Assembly (NCBI GenBank): GCA_023251915.1
Contig: JAHEXW010000012.1
Span: forward strand, 1 to 52,285
DNA length: 52,285 nucleotides
Reading direction: 5' to 3'
Source of the DNA: Actinomycetes bacterium
Lineage (GTDB): Bacteria > Actinomycetota > JAHEXW01
How positions within the stretch are numbered: the stretch's first letter is position 1; each line of letters begins with the position of its first letter. The position numbers were made by a program, and so were the translations under genes. This document shows, in pieces, positions 31,210-40,638 of this stretch. The notes below the pieces were generated by a model, which did not search any database, was not told the origin of the DNA, and saw only the letters and a program-made list of their open reading frames with translations.

Positions 31210-32742
31210 CTACCTTTCCGTTAACTTGAAGCCTTGCTTGAAAACAGCCAACGTGGCGTCGACGACGGCTGCGTCATACAACAGCCCCCGGTTCTTTTTA
31301 ATCTCTGCCAAAGCCTTGTTCAAGGTAGAAGCCGACCGGTAAGGCCTATGGCTAGCCATCGCTTCGATTACGTCGGCGACCGCCAAAATGCGCGCCTCAA
31401 GAAGGATGTCCTCTCCTTTTAGCCCTTGCGGGTATCCCGACCCGTCCATTCTTTCATGATGCTGCAAAACGATCTCCGCGACCGGCCAGGGAAAGTCGAT
31501 TTCCTTGAGCACCTCATGGCTATAGGTGGGATGGACCTTAATCATGCTTAATTCGAGATCGCTTAGTTTGCCTGGTTTGCTGAGTATTTCCATCGGGACG
31601 TACATCTTACCTACGTCATGCAACGCCGCCGCTATCCTCAGGCCCTCCCGTCTCTCTTTGGGCATATCCATTTTCTCGGCCACGGCCATGGCGATTTGCA
31701 CCACGTGCCGTTCGTGACCAACCGTATACGGATCCTTGTGTTCGGCGAACGAGGCCAACGCGTTGACCGTCCCGTTGAACGTATTACTTATGATGTCGTT
31801 CTTTTCGGCCAGCTCGGCGGTGCGCCGCGCCACCGCTCTCACCAATATGTTTTGCCTGTCGATCGCCCCGGTCATGAGGGTCGCCAGGACAAATATCAAA
31901 CCTAATCCGCCCGCCGCGAAACTCCAATAGTCCGCTTTGATCGCGCCCTCCCAGCCCTGTTTAGGCCTTGCTCCGATGAGCCAGGTTTCGCCGGGCACCG
32001 CGACTGTTACGATTACGGGGTCCCGCGCGAAGATGGTCTTGTCCATGTCCAGATTATCGCCGGCTTGCTCCTTGACGCCTATATCAAGCGTCTTATCCAG
32101 TTCGTCAATGCCGCTTCCCTGGATGAGCAGTTCTTTATCAAAGGCGACATTTGTTATCCCCCAAAAAGACCCGTTTTCGTTGAATATGGGGTCCCGGATG
32201 ACCATTACCGTCTTGCCCGAAGCATGCAGAACCGGCCCTGCGATCATCGCCTTTCGCGCCTGTATTGTCTTGGCGACATCGCGCCGGACATCGGGCCGGC
32301 GATCGTGCAACAAATCCAGTCCTAACGATTTAGAGCTGGGTGGGTAGATGTTGAGTATCACTCCGCCCGGACTTATGCCGATAGTCACGATGCTCTTGTC
32401 GCGCGGAATAAGGCCGGACGCGAACCTGTTGAACATTTCGCTGTTGGCCGGGATGTCCCGGTTCGATTTGGCAAACGCGGTCACGCCGTAAACAATACCC
32501 GCTTTCTCGAAGACTGTCGCCGATAGAGCCTGGCCGTAGGGGGCGACGTGGCTTTCAACGGCCGCCCTTTCCTTCTTTATGAGAGCTTGGCGATAGCCGG
32601 GCAAATAGGCCAGCAACAACCCGGCCATAACGGCAAATATCGTAATAAAGATGCCAAAGGAACGCGGGGATGGAGTCGGTATCGGAATCCCCGCCACTAA
32701 GCGAGTGAATTTGTCGTCCGTTATAGGCTTAGCCGCTGTCAT
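31210..32742 (-). CDS. CHASE-type sensor with HD-GYP domain
   Basis: The 510-aa membrane protein has a helix at about 27-46, an extracytoplasmic CHASE-like domain (about 50-260, with LGLDLLHDRRPDVRRDV and RDPIFNENGSFWG), a second helix (about 275-295) and a cytoplasmic HD-GYP domain (about 330-505). The HD-GYP motifs are intact: LHDVGK and HHERMDGSGYPQG. It is a tandem paralogue of the upstream gene pair; the HD-GYP parts are nearly alike. The start overlaps the preceding HD-GYP ORF as ATGA. Confidence 0.87.
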   Translation of the reverse strand: MTAAKPITDDKFTRLVAGIPIPTPSPRSFGIFITIFAVMAGLLLAYLPGYRQALIKKERAAVESHVAPYGQALSATVFEKAGIVYGVTAFAKSNRDIPANSEMFNRFASGLIPRDKSIVTIGISPGGVILNIYPPSSKSLGLDLLHDRRPDVRRDVAKTIQARKAMIAGPVLHASGKTVMVIRDPIFNENGSFWGITNVAFDKELLIQGSGIDELDKTLDIGVKEQAGDNLDMDKTIFARDPVIVTVAVPGETWLIGARPKQGWEGAIKADYWSFAAGGLGLIFVLATLMTGAIDRQNILVRAVARRTAELAEKNDIISNTFNGTVNALASFAEHKDPYTVGHERHVVQIAMAVAEKMDMPKERREGLRIAAALHDVGKMYVPMEILSKPGKLSDLELSMIKVHPTYSHEVLKEIDFPWPVAEIVLQHHERMDGSGYPQGLKGEDILLEARILAVADVIEAMASHRPYRSASTLNKALAEIKKNRGLLYDAAVVDATLAVFKQGFKLTER

Positions 32743-33392
32743 AGTTTAAAGCCGCGCTTAAATACAGCCAAAGCAGCCGCGGCGACATCTCTGTCGTATA
32801 GTTTGCCGGCGTTTTTACTGATTTCATTTAGCGCTTCTTCCTGAGACAGCGCGGCGCGATAGGGGCGATGGCTGGCCATTGCCTCGATTACATCGGCAAC
32901 GGCGAGAATACGGGCCTCCAGCCTTATGTCATCTCCCTTCAGGCCCTGGGGGTAGCCGGAACCGTCCATCCGCTCGTGATGCTGCAACGCGATGTCCGCG
33001 ACCGGCCACGGGAAGTCTATCTCACTTAATACTTCGTAACTATAGCGCGGGTGAACCATGATCATCCGGAACTCCAGCTCGGTAAGTTTGCCCGGTTTGC
33101 TCAGTATCTCCGCCGGCACATATATCTTGCCCACGTCGTGCAGCGTCGCCGCTATCCGCAGGCCCTGGCGGTCATTCTTTGGCAGTTTCATCTCCTCGGC
33201 GATAGCCAAGGCAATTTGCACCACTTGCCGCTCGTGGCCGACCGTATAGGGGTCTTTGTGTTCGGCCAAGGTTGCTATCGCCTTGACGGAATCTTCCATC
33301 GCCTTGTTGATATGCCGATAGCTTTGCTTAAGTTCCTTCTGGCGTTCCAGTGCGTCTAACGTGAACGAGATGTTGCCGGCGACTCTCTCCAA
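32739..33392 (-). pseudogene. HD-GYP domain, 3' part of a gene split by an in-frame TGA
   Basis: This 217-codon ORF begins at a TTG in the middle of a GAF-type C-terminal helix (LLERVAGNISFTL) and continues into a complete HD-GYP domain with LHDVGK and HHERMDGSGYPQG. The upstream ORF 33414-35144 is in the same frame, and only one TGA (33414-33416) separates them. There is no ATG or good Shine-Dalgarno sequence at its start. I regard it as the second half of one CHASE-PAS-GAF-HD-GYP gene. It may be a recent nonsense mutation, a sequencing error or a readthrough site. If translated, it would hydrolyse c-di-GMP. Confidence 0.7.
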
Positions 33393-33413
33393 GAGTCGTA
33401 TCTCTGATTCAGT

Positions 33414-35144
33414 TCACAAACCGGGATCGCCGCTAAAGGCGATAATCGCCCCAACGATCGCCCGGTCCTTGACTAAGGGGAAAGCGCCCGATATCGCGAA
33501 CCCCGCTCGGGCGTTCATTTCGCGCCATTCTTGCGTGACCTTCTCGTCGCTCAAATTAGTACACACCACGCTTTTTGCCTTTCCTATCAGGTCACCGAGA
33601 ACCGGGTCGTCGTCGGTTAGATTGTCCAGATACCTGTCCAGGGAGGACGCGAAATCAGCCGGCGAGCCTTGCCAGGCAGAGGTTTTGAACGTACCTGACT
33701 TCCCGTCTCGCATCAGAACGGCCACCCACTTGTACCCGGCTTGCTTTACGAGAGTCTCGCATACCGCTGCGCTTAGTCGCTTCCGGTCCGCGATCCGCAG
33801 AGAATTCTCGTTAATGTCACTCAGGACAGCATACATAGTCAGCGAGCGGTCCAAGTCCTTGTAGCTTGCGACCAATTGGTTCTGTCTCTCCACCAATTCC
33901 GCTTCATATGTCTTCTTGTCGGTAATGTCAATCGTATATATGCGTACTCCCAATTCCTCGTCCGACGGGACGATAGTCTCCCCGAAGAAATGCTCACCGA
34001 TCTTAACCTCCCGGTATAGGGTAGGCGCCTTTCTCCGGCGGGCGGTCGCGGTCACGCTGGAGTCATAGTCCGCCGGCTTAAACAGATCAAATTGGCCGGC
34101 AACCCCGGCTTGCTGCAGAGTTTGCGTCGCCGCGTCGTTATTGAAAATCAACGCTCCCGCCTTATCGAATTCAACTATGGGGTTGGGATTCTGACGCGGG
34201 AAGGACGCAGCGTGCTCCAACTCCATCGTCCGGTAGGCAACCGCCTCCCCCAGGTAGCGCTGTCTGTCCAGTACGCCAGTAACGATTATGGTGAGCAGTA
34301 AAACAATGGCTGTTCCGCTGAACAACGCCTCATTTTGCGCAGCGGTGACGGCCGCGACCCAGCCGCCCTTCGGGATTGCGGCAACCTCCCAAAAACCACC
34401 GGGTATGTAGATTCTCCGCACGATCGGGCTGCCCGAAAACACGTGCGCTTTCTCATAAAGAATCTCCCCTGACCGGCTGCGCAGAGCTAGATCATATTGT
34501 GACGCTCGGCTGTCAAGACCGGTTTCCTTGACCAGCTGAGCCACATTAAACACAATCTGAGTGGTGCCATAAAAACTGCCGTCCGGGTTGAATATCGGCT
34601 CTCTGGCGACGAATCCTCGTCCGCCCTGCAAGAGCTCGTATGGACCGCCGACAATCGTCCTCTTGGTAGCGATGCCCAGTTTGACGTCTTCTTGCACAGC
34701 CTGTCTCTTGTCATGCAAAAGGTCGGCACCTAGCGCCGCTTCGTTGCCTTGGCGCGGATAGATATATGCAATGACTGCGTTGGGCGCAATCTCAACAGCG
34801 CGGATTCCCGGGTCTCTTGCCACCAGCCCTTGCGCAAAAGAATCGAATTCCTTGTTCAGCTCGCTCGGAGCCGGGTTGGACAAAACGAAGGCGGTTAGAC
34901 CGCTGAGGTGGCCGAGGCGCTCGCTTAACTGCACGGCCAGTACGTCTCGATATGCCAGCACGGCTCTCGTGACGGCTTGCTTGGATTCGTTCATCAGACT
35001 TATCTTGTATTGACGAAAAGCCAACAACGAGGGAATGGCCAGGGTAAGTAATACTGCTAAGAAAATGATCAGCGTGCGCGCCGACACCACACGCTCCGGC
35101 ATCCTGGGATAAATCCCTATCTTCTTGTCATGCGGTTGCGGCAT
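33414..35144 (-). CDS. CHASE-PAS-GAF sensor protein (5' part of the split HD-GYP gene)
   Basis: The 576-aa ORF has a membrane helix (about 24-43), a CHASE-like domain (about 70-260, LGADLLHDKRQAVQEDV and REPIFNPDGSFYGT), a second helix (about 278-297), a PAS-like region (about 310-420) and a GAF domain (about 440-575). It stops at TGA after AFSGDPGL. The GAF domain's last helix is encoded after the stop. Without the downstream HD-GYP part it would be a sensor without output. The domain order matches the paralogue at 31210 with PAS and GAF added. Confidence 0.8.
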   Translation of the reverse strand: MPQPHDKKIGIYPRMPERVVSARTLIIFLAVLLTLAIPSLLAFRQYKISLMNESKQAVTRAVLAYRDVLAVQLSERLGHLSGLTAFVLSNPAPSELNKEFDSFAQGLVARDPGIRAVEIAPNAVIAYIYPRQGNEAALGADLLHDKRQAVQEDVKLGIATKRTIVGGPYELLQGGRGFVAREPIFNPDGSFYGTTQIVFNVAQLVKETGLDSRASQYDLALRSRSGEILYEKAHVFSGSPIVRRIYIPGGFWEVAAIPKGGWVAAVTAAQNEALFSGTAIVLLLTIIVTGVLDRQRYLGEAVAYRTMELEHAASFPRQNPNPIVEFDKAGALIFNNDAATQTLQQAGVAGQFDLFKPADYDSSVTATARRRKAPTLYREVKIGEHFFGETIVPSDEELGVRIYTIDITDKKTYEAELVERQNQLVASYKDLDRSLTMYAVLSDINENSLRIADRKRLSAAVCETLVKQAGYKWVAVLMRDGKSGTFKTSAWQGSPADFASSLDRYLDNLTDDDPVLGDLIGKAKSVVCTNLSDEKVTQEWREMNARAGFAISGAFPLVKDRAIVGAIIAFSGDPGL

Positions 35145-35158
35145 TCTGCCTCTCTAAA

Positions 35159-35671
35159 TCAGTATGGTTTACCTTCCAGGATGCGCTTGCCCAAGCGCTC
35201 CGCCCATGTCCGCATGGCGGCCGGGTCACGAAAATCACCCAGCGGCGCTTTGGTTTGTTTTACTGACCAGCGCAACACCGTGCTTAGCTTGTTTGGATCG
35301 CGGACCCCGCCAAATATCCCGAGGTCCCAAGGTCTCTGCTCGAAGCGAAGCTTATTTAAGACGGCCGCGACGTGTTTGCGGTTTTCCTCAGTCGGGTCGG
35401 CCATCAGCATGCTGAGCGCGAAAAACGCGGCCGGCTTGCCGCGCATATCGTCCCGCCACTTCTCCATAAACTCGACAGCCTCGGGCAAGACATCCTCGCC
35501 CTTGACGGCGGTTCCCAGGACAACAAAATCGTAGTCCGTCAAGTTGTTAACGTCTCCGGCAGGCATCGTGTCGACCTTTAAACCAAGCCCTGTAAGACTG
35601 TCTGCGACTGTCTCGGCCGCTTCTTTCGTATAACCGTGCCTGCTGGCGTACGCGACTAAAACCTTCTCCAT
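35159..35671 (-). CDS. Flavodoxin domain protein
   Basis: The 170-aa protein begins VLVAYASRHGYTKEAAETVA, the FMN phosphate-binding loop of flavodoxins, and has FVVLGTAV and a fairly long insert, as in menaquinone-dependent HemG-type protoporphyrinogen oxidases. It may be an electron-transfer flavodoxin or a HemG-like oxidase; no haem genes are nearby. It lies 14 bases before the CHASE sensor gene and 28 bases after the next upstream gene. Confidence 0.82.
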   Translation of the reverse strand: MEKVLVAYASRHGYTKEAAETVADSLTGLGLKVDTMPAGDVNNLTDYDFVVLGTAVKGEDVLPEAVEFMEKWRDDMRGKPAAFFALSMLMADPTEENRKHVAAVLNKLRFEQRPWDLGIFGGVRDPNKLSTVLRWSVKQTKAPLGDFRDPAAMRTWAERLGKRILEGKPY

Positions 35672-35699
35672 GGATTGCCCTTTCCTAGTTTACGCCGGA

Positions 35700-36656
35700 C
35701 TATTTGATATTCTTGTTATAGAGGGAGACCGCTTCTTTCTCCAGCCTATCGGCCTCCGCAAATTTGGCTGTAAATTCGTCCTCGTATTTCTTAATCGACT
35801 TTTCAAACCAAGTACTAAAGTCGCCCGTCGCTCCGACGGAGTTCGCCGCCGTTGAAGCAGCTTCCAGCTTGGCGGTTAACTCATCTTGCAGCTTGGTCAT
35901 CGTAGTTATGTCTTGCGCTTGCGCCGCTTGCAGGAAGCTGCGCATGACCGGCAGTACCTCGCGGAACTTCGCGCTTACGGTCATCATGTTCGCGATATCC
36001 TGGGAGTCGATGGATTCGTTAGCCGTCTTAAGCGCGGTTTCCGCCGCCGCCAGCGACGCGTCTGCCTCGTTCACCTTCGCGAGCGCGCCCGCGTAGTCAC
36101 CGGAGCTCATCGCGGTCGTAACTTGATCGATAACAGCGAAACCTGTTGTCATCCGATCCACACCGTCGATTACATAGGACAGAGAACCGACCATCTTACG
36201 GCTCTCGGAAAATGCCTTCATGAGAGATTCGAGACCGGCGCGCGCAGCCGCATCGCGGCGTGTCAGGGTATTGATGTATGACTTCTCCCATTCCGGCAAA
36301 CGAAGTTTTGCGGCCGCAATCAAATCTTTGTCCGCCGAGTCCAGAAGGTCGATGCCCTCTTGGGACAAGCTTTCCAGCTTGGTGACTTCGTCCTTAAAGT
36401 GCTGGATTGACGCCGTGGACGTGTCTTTGGTCAGCTCGGACCCAAGAGTCGAAGCCGAAGTATTCATGCCCTCGCCCGAGTCTACGACAGTCGAGTATTT
36501 CTTGTTCGCCGCGTCGATCAATGTTTTGGCCGACGTTGTCTGATATGACCCGGGTCCGAAACCAAAGTACCAGCCGAATCCTGCCGTCACACAACAGCAC
36601 AACAACAGAACAATCACTACACCGACAGTTATCCCGATTTTCGCGCCCTTATTCAC
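35700..36656 (-). CDS. Membrane-anchored coiled-coil protein, unknown
   Basis: I do not recognise the family. The 318-aa protein has one N-terminal membrane segment (about 8-30, IGITVGVVIVLLLCCCVTAG) with three cysteines in a row, followed by an extracytoplasmic region that is almost all alpha-helix and rich in Ala, Ser, Thr, Lys and Glu. It resembles four-helix sensor or methyl-accepting-type periplasmic domains, but no cytoplasmic signalling part is present. The cysteines are inside the hydrophobic stretch, so a lipobox is unlikely. Confidence 0.65.
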   Translation of the reverse strand: MNKGAKIGITVGVVIVLLLCCCVTAGFGWYFGFGPGSYQTTSAKTLIDAANKKYSTVVDSGEGMNTSASTLGSELTKDTSTASIQHFKDEVTKLESLSQEGIDLLDSADKDLIAAAKLRLPEWEKSYINTLTRRDAAARAGLESLMKAFSESRKMVGSLSYVIDGVDRMTTGFAVIDQVTTAMSSGDYAGALAKVNEADASLAAAETALKTANESIDSQDIANMMTVSAKFREVLPVMRSFLQAAQAQDITTMTKLQDELTAKLEAASTAANSVGATGDFSTWFEKSIKKYEDEFTAKFAEADRLEKEAVSLYNKNIK

Positions 36657-36691
36657 GTCCGACCTCCCTGTCTTCGGCCTAGATTTGTCGC

Positions 36692-37630
36692 CTACAGTTT
36701 AGCATAGAAAACCTCATTTACCCGTACAAACGAGTTGATTGACGGAGCCAGTAAGCCGCCTTGTGACTGGAAGCGGGACAACGCTCTAAGTTTCCTTGCC
36801 TCGTCCGCCCCGGGTAAGTTAAGCGTCAGCGGGCGGCGGCTCCCCGTGTCGTTTTCCGGCACGATTATCGAGCCCCCGGGATCGAACCAAGGCGGCCAAG
36901 GCCACCCGTAGCCATGATGGGTAATGTAGGTGAATGAGGCTCCGCTATAGCTCAAACCGTGCAGAATCTCCCCCGTGAATAGCGCCGTCGCCCAATGGTC
37001 ATGATGAACATCAGTGGGGTCGGGATAGATCACAACCGTAGGCCGAAAGTCCTTTACCACAGAGGTCAGATCGCGCTCTAGGGAAAGTCCAGTGTACGGC
37101 GCGCCGGGATGCCAGGCATGGCCGTTGTTCTGTACCGTTGTGCGGCCGTTCGCGCCGCGATGGATCCGGACCCGGTCCCGTCGCCATAATGAATTCGTGG
37201 CGCCATCCGGATAGCATAGAAATACCAAAGAAGTCTTTGTCAGGCCCAAGTCGGCGGCGGCCTGCACAACTTCGCGGTGGCGAAGATCGCCGAGACGCCG
37301 ATAAGCCGCTGCGTCAGGCTTGCGTCCCAGACTAAACAAACGCGCCGCCGTCGGATTAGCGTCGCCGTCATTTACCCAGACAACCTTGACCGCTTCGGCC
37401 TCGCGAACAGCGCGCTGAATAACGCCGGCGCAGGCTAATGATTCGTCATCCGGATGTGGGGATATAATCATGACGCGTTCGTTGACCAGGCTGGGGAATA
37501 ATCCGCCCGCGGGTGGCGCTGCGGCGCCGCTTACTAGATGACGCGCGGTCAACGCGAGAATAGCCGTTGCCGCAACAATCAGGCAGATGTATGCCTTCCG
37601 TGCACTCCCTGGCCGGCCGGTCCCGCTCAT
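36692..37630 (-). CDS. PIG-L / LmbE family deacetylase, membrane-anchored
   Basis: The 312-aa protein has an N-terminal membrane helix (about 12-32) and a PIG-L domain. The zinc motif SPHPDDESLACAG is near residue 57 and the third ligand is in DVHHDHWATA. The family removes acetyl groups from N-acetylglucosamine-type substrates, for example in mycothiol or surface-glycan synthesis. Export to the outer face suggests a cell-envelope substrate. It follows the diguanylate cyclase gene by six bases. Confidence 0.88.
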   Translation of the reverse strand: MSGTGRPGSARKAYICLIVAATAILALTARHLVSGAAAPPAGGLFPSLVNERVMIISPHPDDESLACAGVIQRAVREAEAVKVVWVNDGDANPTAARLFSLGRKPDAAAYRRLGDLRHREVVQAAADLGLTKTSLVFLCYPDGATNSLWRRDRVRIHRGANGRTTVQNNGHAWHPGAPYTGLSLERDLTSVVKDFRPTVVIYPDPTDVHHDHWATALFTGEILHGLSYSGASFTYITHHGYGWPWPPWFDPGGSIIVPENDTGSRRPLTLNLPGADEARKLRALSRFQSQGGLLAPSINSFVRVNEVFYAKL

Positions 37631-37636
37631 CCAGCT

Positions 37637-38539
37637 CTAGGGGACAAAGACGACAATCCTGTTGCGTCCGGTTTGTTTGGCTTGATACATGGCCGTGTCG
37701 CCATGCCCCAGCACGTCATCCGGCGCAGTGGTGCCGTCAATCGCAGCCACGCCTATGCTGAGGGTCAAATTGAAATCCCAATCGCCGTCGCGGTAGCCGT
37801 CAACCTCCTGGCGCATCCGCTCGGCAACCAGCAGCGCCTCATCGACTCCCTGGCCTTCCAACAGGGCGGCAAACTCGTCCCCGCCGACGCGGCCCAGCAT
37901 ATCTTCTTTCCGGATCCAGCGCTTTAAAGCGACGGTCAGATCGCGCAAAGTATTGTCACCGGCTTCGTGTCCAAAAGTGTCGTTAACTTTCTTGAAGAAA
38001 TCGACGTCAATGAAGAGCAGGGAGCTAATCCGGCCGCGCGCCGCTCGCGCGACCGCTCGCTCAAGCGCTTCCTGCAGGGCGCGCCGGTTGGCGACTCCGG
38101 TCAAGGGATCGTGGGCGGCCATGAAAGCCATGCTCTCGGCGTACTCCCTGGTCTCGGTGACGTCATAGCAGGAGCCGACGTATCCCCCGAACGTGCCGTC
38201 GAGCCCTTCGTAAGGCCGGCCGAAATCCTTTATCCAGCGGTAGACGCCGTCGTACCGCCGCAAACGATACTCCATCTCGAACGGCTCGCGCTTGTCGAAA
38301 GCGTCCAAGTAAGTCTGAACGCACCTGTCTAAGTCGTCCGGATGAACGCCTTCAATCCAGCCGTCTCCCAGCTCCTGCTCCAAAGTGCGGCCGGTAAACT
38401 TGAGCCAGATCTTGTTGAAATAGTCACATTTGCCGTCGAGCCCGCTGCGCCATATCAGCGCCGGGAAATCATCAAACATTTTGAGCGCGAGTTCGCACTC
38501 GTCGTGATTTACGGGACGTTTGTTGGCTGAGTCAGTCAT
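37637..38539 (-). CDS. PAS-GGDEF diguanylate cyclase
   Basis: The 300-aa cytoplasmic protein has a PAS domain with PAC motif (about 20-140, WRSGLDGKCDYFN and RWIKDFGRPYEG) and a GGDEF domain (about 145-298). The active site is RVGGDEF, and RKED five residues before it makes the RxxD inhibitory site. It should synthesise c-di-GMP in response to a small ligand or redox state. The start overlaps rmuC by eight bases. Confidence 0.9.
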   Translation of the reverse strand: MTDSANKRPVNHDECELALKMFDDFPALIWRSGLDGKCDYFNKIWLKFTGRTLEQELGDGWIEGVHPDDLDRCVQTYLDAFDKREPFEMEYRLRRYDGVYRWIKDFGRPYEGLDGTFGGYVGSCYDVTETREYAESMAFMAAHDPLTGVANRRALQEALERAVARAARGRISSLLFIDVDFFKKVNDTFGHEAGDNTLRDLTVALKRWIRKEDMLGRVGGDEFAALLEGQGVDEALLVAERMRQEVDGYRDGDWDFNLTLSIGVAAIDGTTAPDDVLGHGDTAMYQAKQTGRNRIVVFVP

Positions 38540-39485
38540 CTATTGTCTCCACTTTGTCCAGCTTAAGGCTTATCTTATTGAGCCGTCTGTCGGCCTCGTC
38601 GTATTTGCCGGCGGCATTTTTCAAATGAGTGCCCAGGGTTTCGAAATCACTCGCAAATCGTCCGACGTCCCCTCTTACCCGGCTGATCAAATCAACGATC
38701 TCAGCCGCCCGCTCCTCGACCTTTAAACCCCGCAACCCCAGCATGACGGTCTGCAGATATGCAAAGGTCGTGCTAGGTGAGACAGGAATAACCTTGCGGC
38801 TGACCGCGTAGTCTGCCGCATTGCTGCCGGTGGCGTCGTCGCGCGCGATAACCTCGTAATAAATGCTTTCCGTCGGCAAATACATCAAGGCGAAATCGTA
38901 CGTGTTTTCGTCCGGCAGGATGTATTTCTCGGCAATGGCGTCGGCATGCTTCTTAACGTCAGACGCGAATTGGCGGCGCCATTTGGCCTTCTGATCGTCG
39001 CCTGCGGCGTCAACCATTTTGCGAAAACTCTCTAAGGGGAATTTGGCGTCGACCGGAACTAAGCGGTCGCCCAGGCGAATAACGGCGTCAACGGTCGCAC
39101 CGGATTTAAAACAGTATTGGAACGAACAGTTACCGGGCAATATCTGGGTCAAAACCTCTTGCAGCAAGACTTCGCCCAGAATGCCTCTCATCTTCGGCGG
39201 CTTTAGAACATCCTGCAGAGCCGAAATGTCCTGGCAAACCTCGAGTATACGCCGGCTGGCGGCTCCCAGTTCGCCCAGATGATGTTGTACGCCGGATAAA
39301 GTTTGGTTGGCGCCGTCCAGCCTGCTGTCAATGCGTCCGGTAGTCTCCATTAGCTGCGTATTCATCGCGTTAAGTCGGTCCGCGATCTCCAACCGGAGCG
39401 TCTGGCTCTGGCGCCCCACGGCGCCAATGGCGATCACCAGCCCAACAACCACTATGACCAGCAAAACAGTAATCAATGTTTCCAT
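38532..39485 (-). CDS. rmuC: DNA recombination protein RmuC
   Basis: RmuC is a predicted nuclease-fold protein that limits DNA inversion and rearrangement. The 317-aa protein has an N-terminal membrane helix (about 5-25), a coiled coil (about 30-95) and the RmuC domain with PVDAKFPLESF and YLPTESIYYEV. This is on the short side for the family, mainly because of a short coiled coil. It lies 12 bases downstream of rnhB. Confidence 0.9.
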   Translation of the reverse strand: METLITVLLVIVVVGLVIAIGAVGRQSQTLRLEIADRLNAMNTQLMETTGRIDSRLDGANQTLSGVQHHLGELGAASRRILEVCQDISALQDVLKPPKMRGILGEVLLQEVLTQILPGNCSFQYCFKSGATVDAVIRLGDRLVPVDAKFPLESFRKMVDAAGDDQKAKWRRQFASDVKKHADAIAEKYILPDENTYDFALMYLPTESIYYEVIARDDATGSNAADYAVSRKVIPVSPSTTFAYLQTVMLGLRGLKVEERAAEIVDLISRVRGDVGRFASDFETLGTHLKNAAGKYDEADRRLNKISLKLDKVETIDD

Positions 39486-39497
39486 GGGAATAGTATA

Positions 39498-40121
39498 CTA
39501 TGCGGTCTCTCGGCACGGCGCGAAAGATAAGCGGTGCACCGGAGACGGACCGTGGCTGCGTAAAGCTTGCAGGTGCGCGGCGCTGCCATAGCCCTTGTGC
39601 CCCGCAAAGCCGTATTCCGGGTACTGTTCGGATAGCTCGATCATGATTCGATCCCGCCTTACCTTGGCGACTATCGACGCAGCCGCAATGGCCGGATGGG
39701 ATTCCTCGCCATTAACGACGCCGTGCCAAGGCACGGCAAATCCAGGATTTTCATACCAGTCGGCAAGCACGCAGTCCGGACGATCTGTCAGGGCTGCGAC
39801 TGCCTGTTCGAGGGCGGTCATGTTGGCATGCTGAATGCCGTCCCGGTCGATGTCCGACGGGCTGACTTCCGCAAGACCGACGGCCAGCGCATGTTGTTCA
39901 ATCAATAGATACCAGGTATCACGTTGGCCGGGTGTGAGTTTTTTGCTGTCCTTTACGCCCTTGAGTTTGTTGTTCGCAGGCATTATCACGGCAGCGGCGA
40001 CGATCGGTCCGGCTAGGGCTCCGCGGCCCGCTTCGTCTGTTCCGGCTATCAGTCGGTAGCCCTCGCTTACCAACCAGCGTCTAAGCGCGGCGGGAGCGGC
40101 CTTAATACGGGCTGCGGGCAT
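39498..40121 (-). CDS. rnhB: Ribonuclease HII
   Basis: RNase HII removes ribonucleotides from DNA. The catalytic motif GTDEAGRGALAGP is near residue 27, and a second acidic residue is in VLADWY. I use the ATG at 40121 (MPAARIKAAPAALRRW), giving 207 aa, because the track start at 40283 reads through lepB in another frame with no family similarity. The start overlaps the lepB stop by 20 bases. The lepB-rnhB order is common in Gram-positive bacteria. Confidence 0.92.
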   Translation of the reverse strand: MPAARIKAAPAALRRWLVSEGYRLIAGTDEAGRGALAGPIVAAAVIMPANNKLKGVKDSKKLTPGQRDTWYLLIEQHALAVGLAEVSPSDIDRDGIQHANMTALEQAVAALTDRPDCVLADWYENPGFAVPWHGVVNGEESHPAIAAASIVAKVRRDRIMIELSEQYPEYGFAGHKGYGSAAHLQALRSHGPSPVHRLSFAPCRETA

Positions 40122-40638
40122 GGCTGAGCGGCCACCATATGACCATAACCTTGCCCAGTATCTCAGATTTCTTAACCGGCCCAAACCTGCGGCTGTCCTG
40201 GCTGACGGTTCGGTTGTCGCCCATGACGAAAAACTCTCCCTGTCCGATGCGGATGGGACCGATAGTATCCACCGACTTGTCACGCGCTATATATGGTTCG
40301 GAAATCTTCTTGTCGTTGACATAGACGACTCCGTTGCGCATCTCAAACGTATCGTTAGGACCTGCTATGATGCGCTTTATGAAGTCATCCTGACTGCCCA
40401 TGGGGTCGACAAGGATGACGATGTCGCCCTGCTTGGGATCGGAGAACTTGTATACCAGGCGGTTTATGAATACCCGGTCATACTCGTAGAAGTTGGGTTC
40501 CATAGAGTGTTGTCTGATCACGAAGTTGCCAAAAACAAAGTTTTGCAGCAGGTACGCCAGCGCGAATGCGATGACGAATATGATCGCGTATTCGATTACA
40601 ACAGAAATAAAGCTGCGGTCGGCTCCGCCTTCTGACAT
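40102..40638 (-). CDS. lepB: Signal peptidase I
   Basis: LepB cleaves signal peptides on the outer face of the membrane. The 178-aa protein has one N-terminal membrane helix (about 13-33). The catalytic serine is in RQHSMEPN and the catalytic lysine in IKRIIAGP. FVMGDNRTVSQDSR is the fifth family box. The ATG overlaps the rplS stop by one base (TGATG). Confidence 0.95.
   Translation of the reverse strand: MSEGGADRSFISVVIEYAIIFVIAFALAYLLQNFVFGNFVIRQHSMEPNFYEYDRVFINRLVYKFSDPKQGDIVILVDPMGSQDDFIKRIIAGPNDTFEMRNGVVYVNDKKISEPYIARDKSVDTIGPIRIGQGEFFVMGDNRTVSQDSRRFGPVKKSEILGKVMVIWWPLSHARSPY

Noticed and set aside
33414-33416. Selenocysteine codon
   Set aside because: The position is a GAF linker with no redox context, and I see no SECIS-like hairpin requirement satisfied after the TGA. 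A nonsense mutation or sequence error is simpler.
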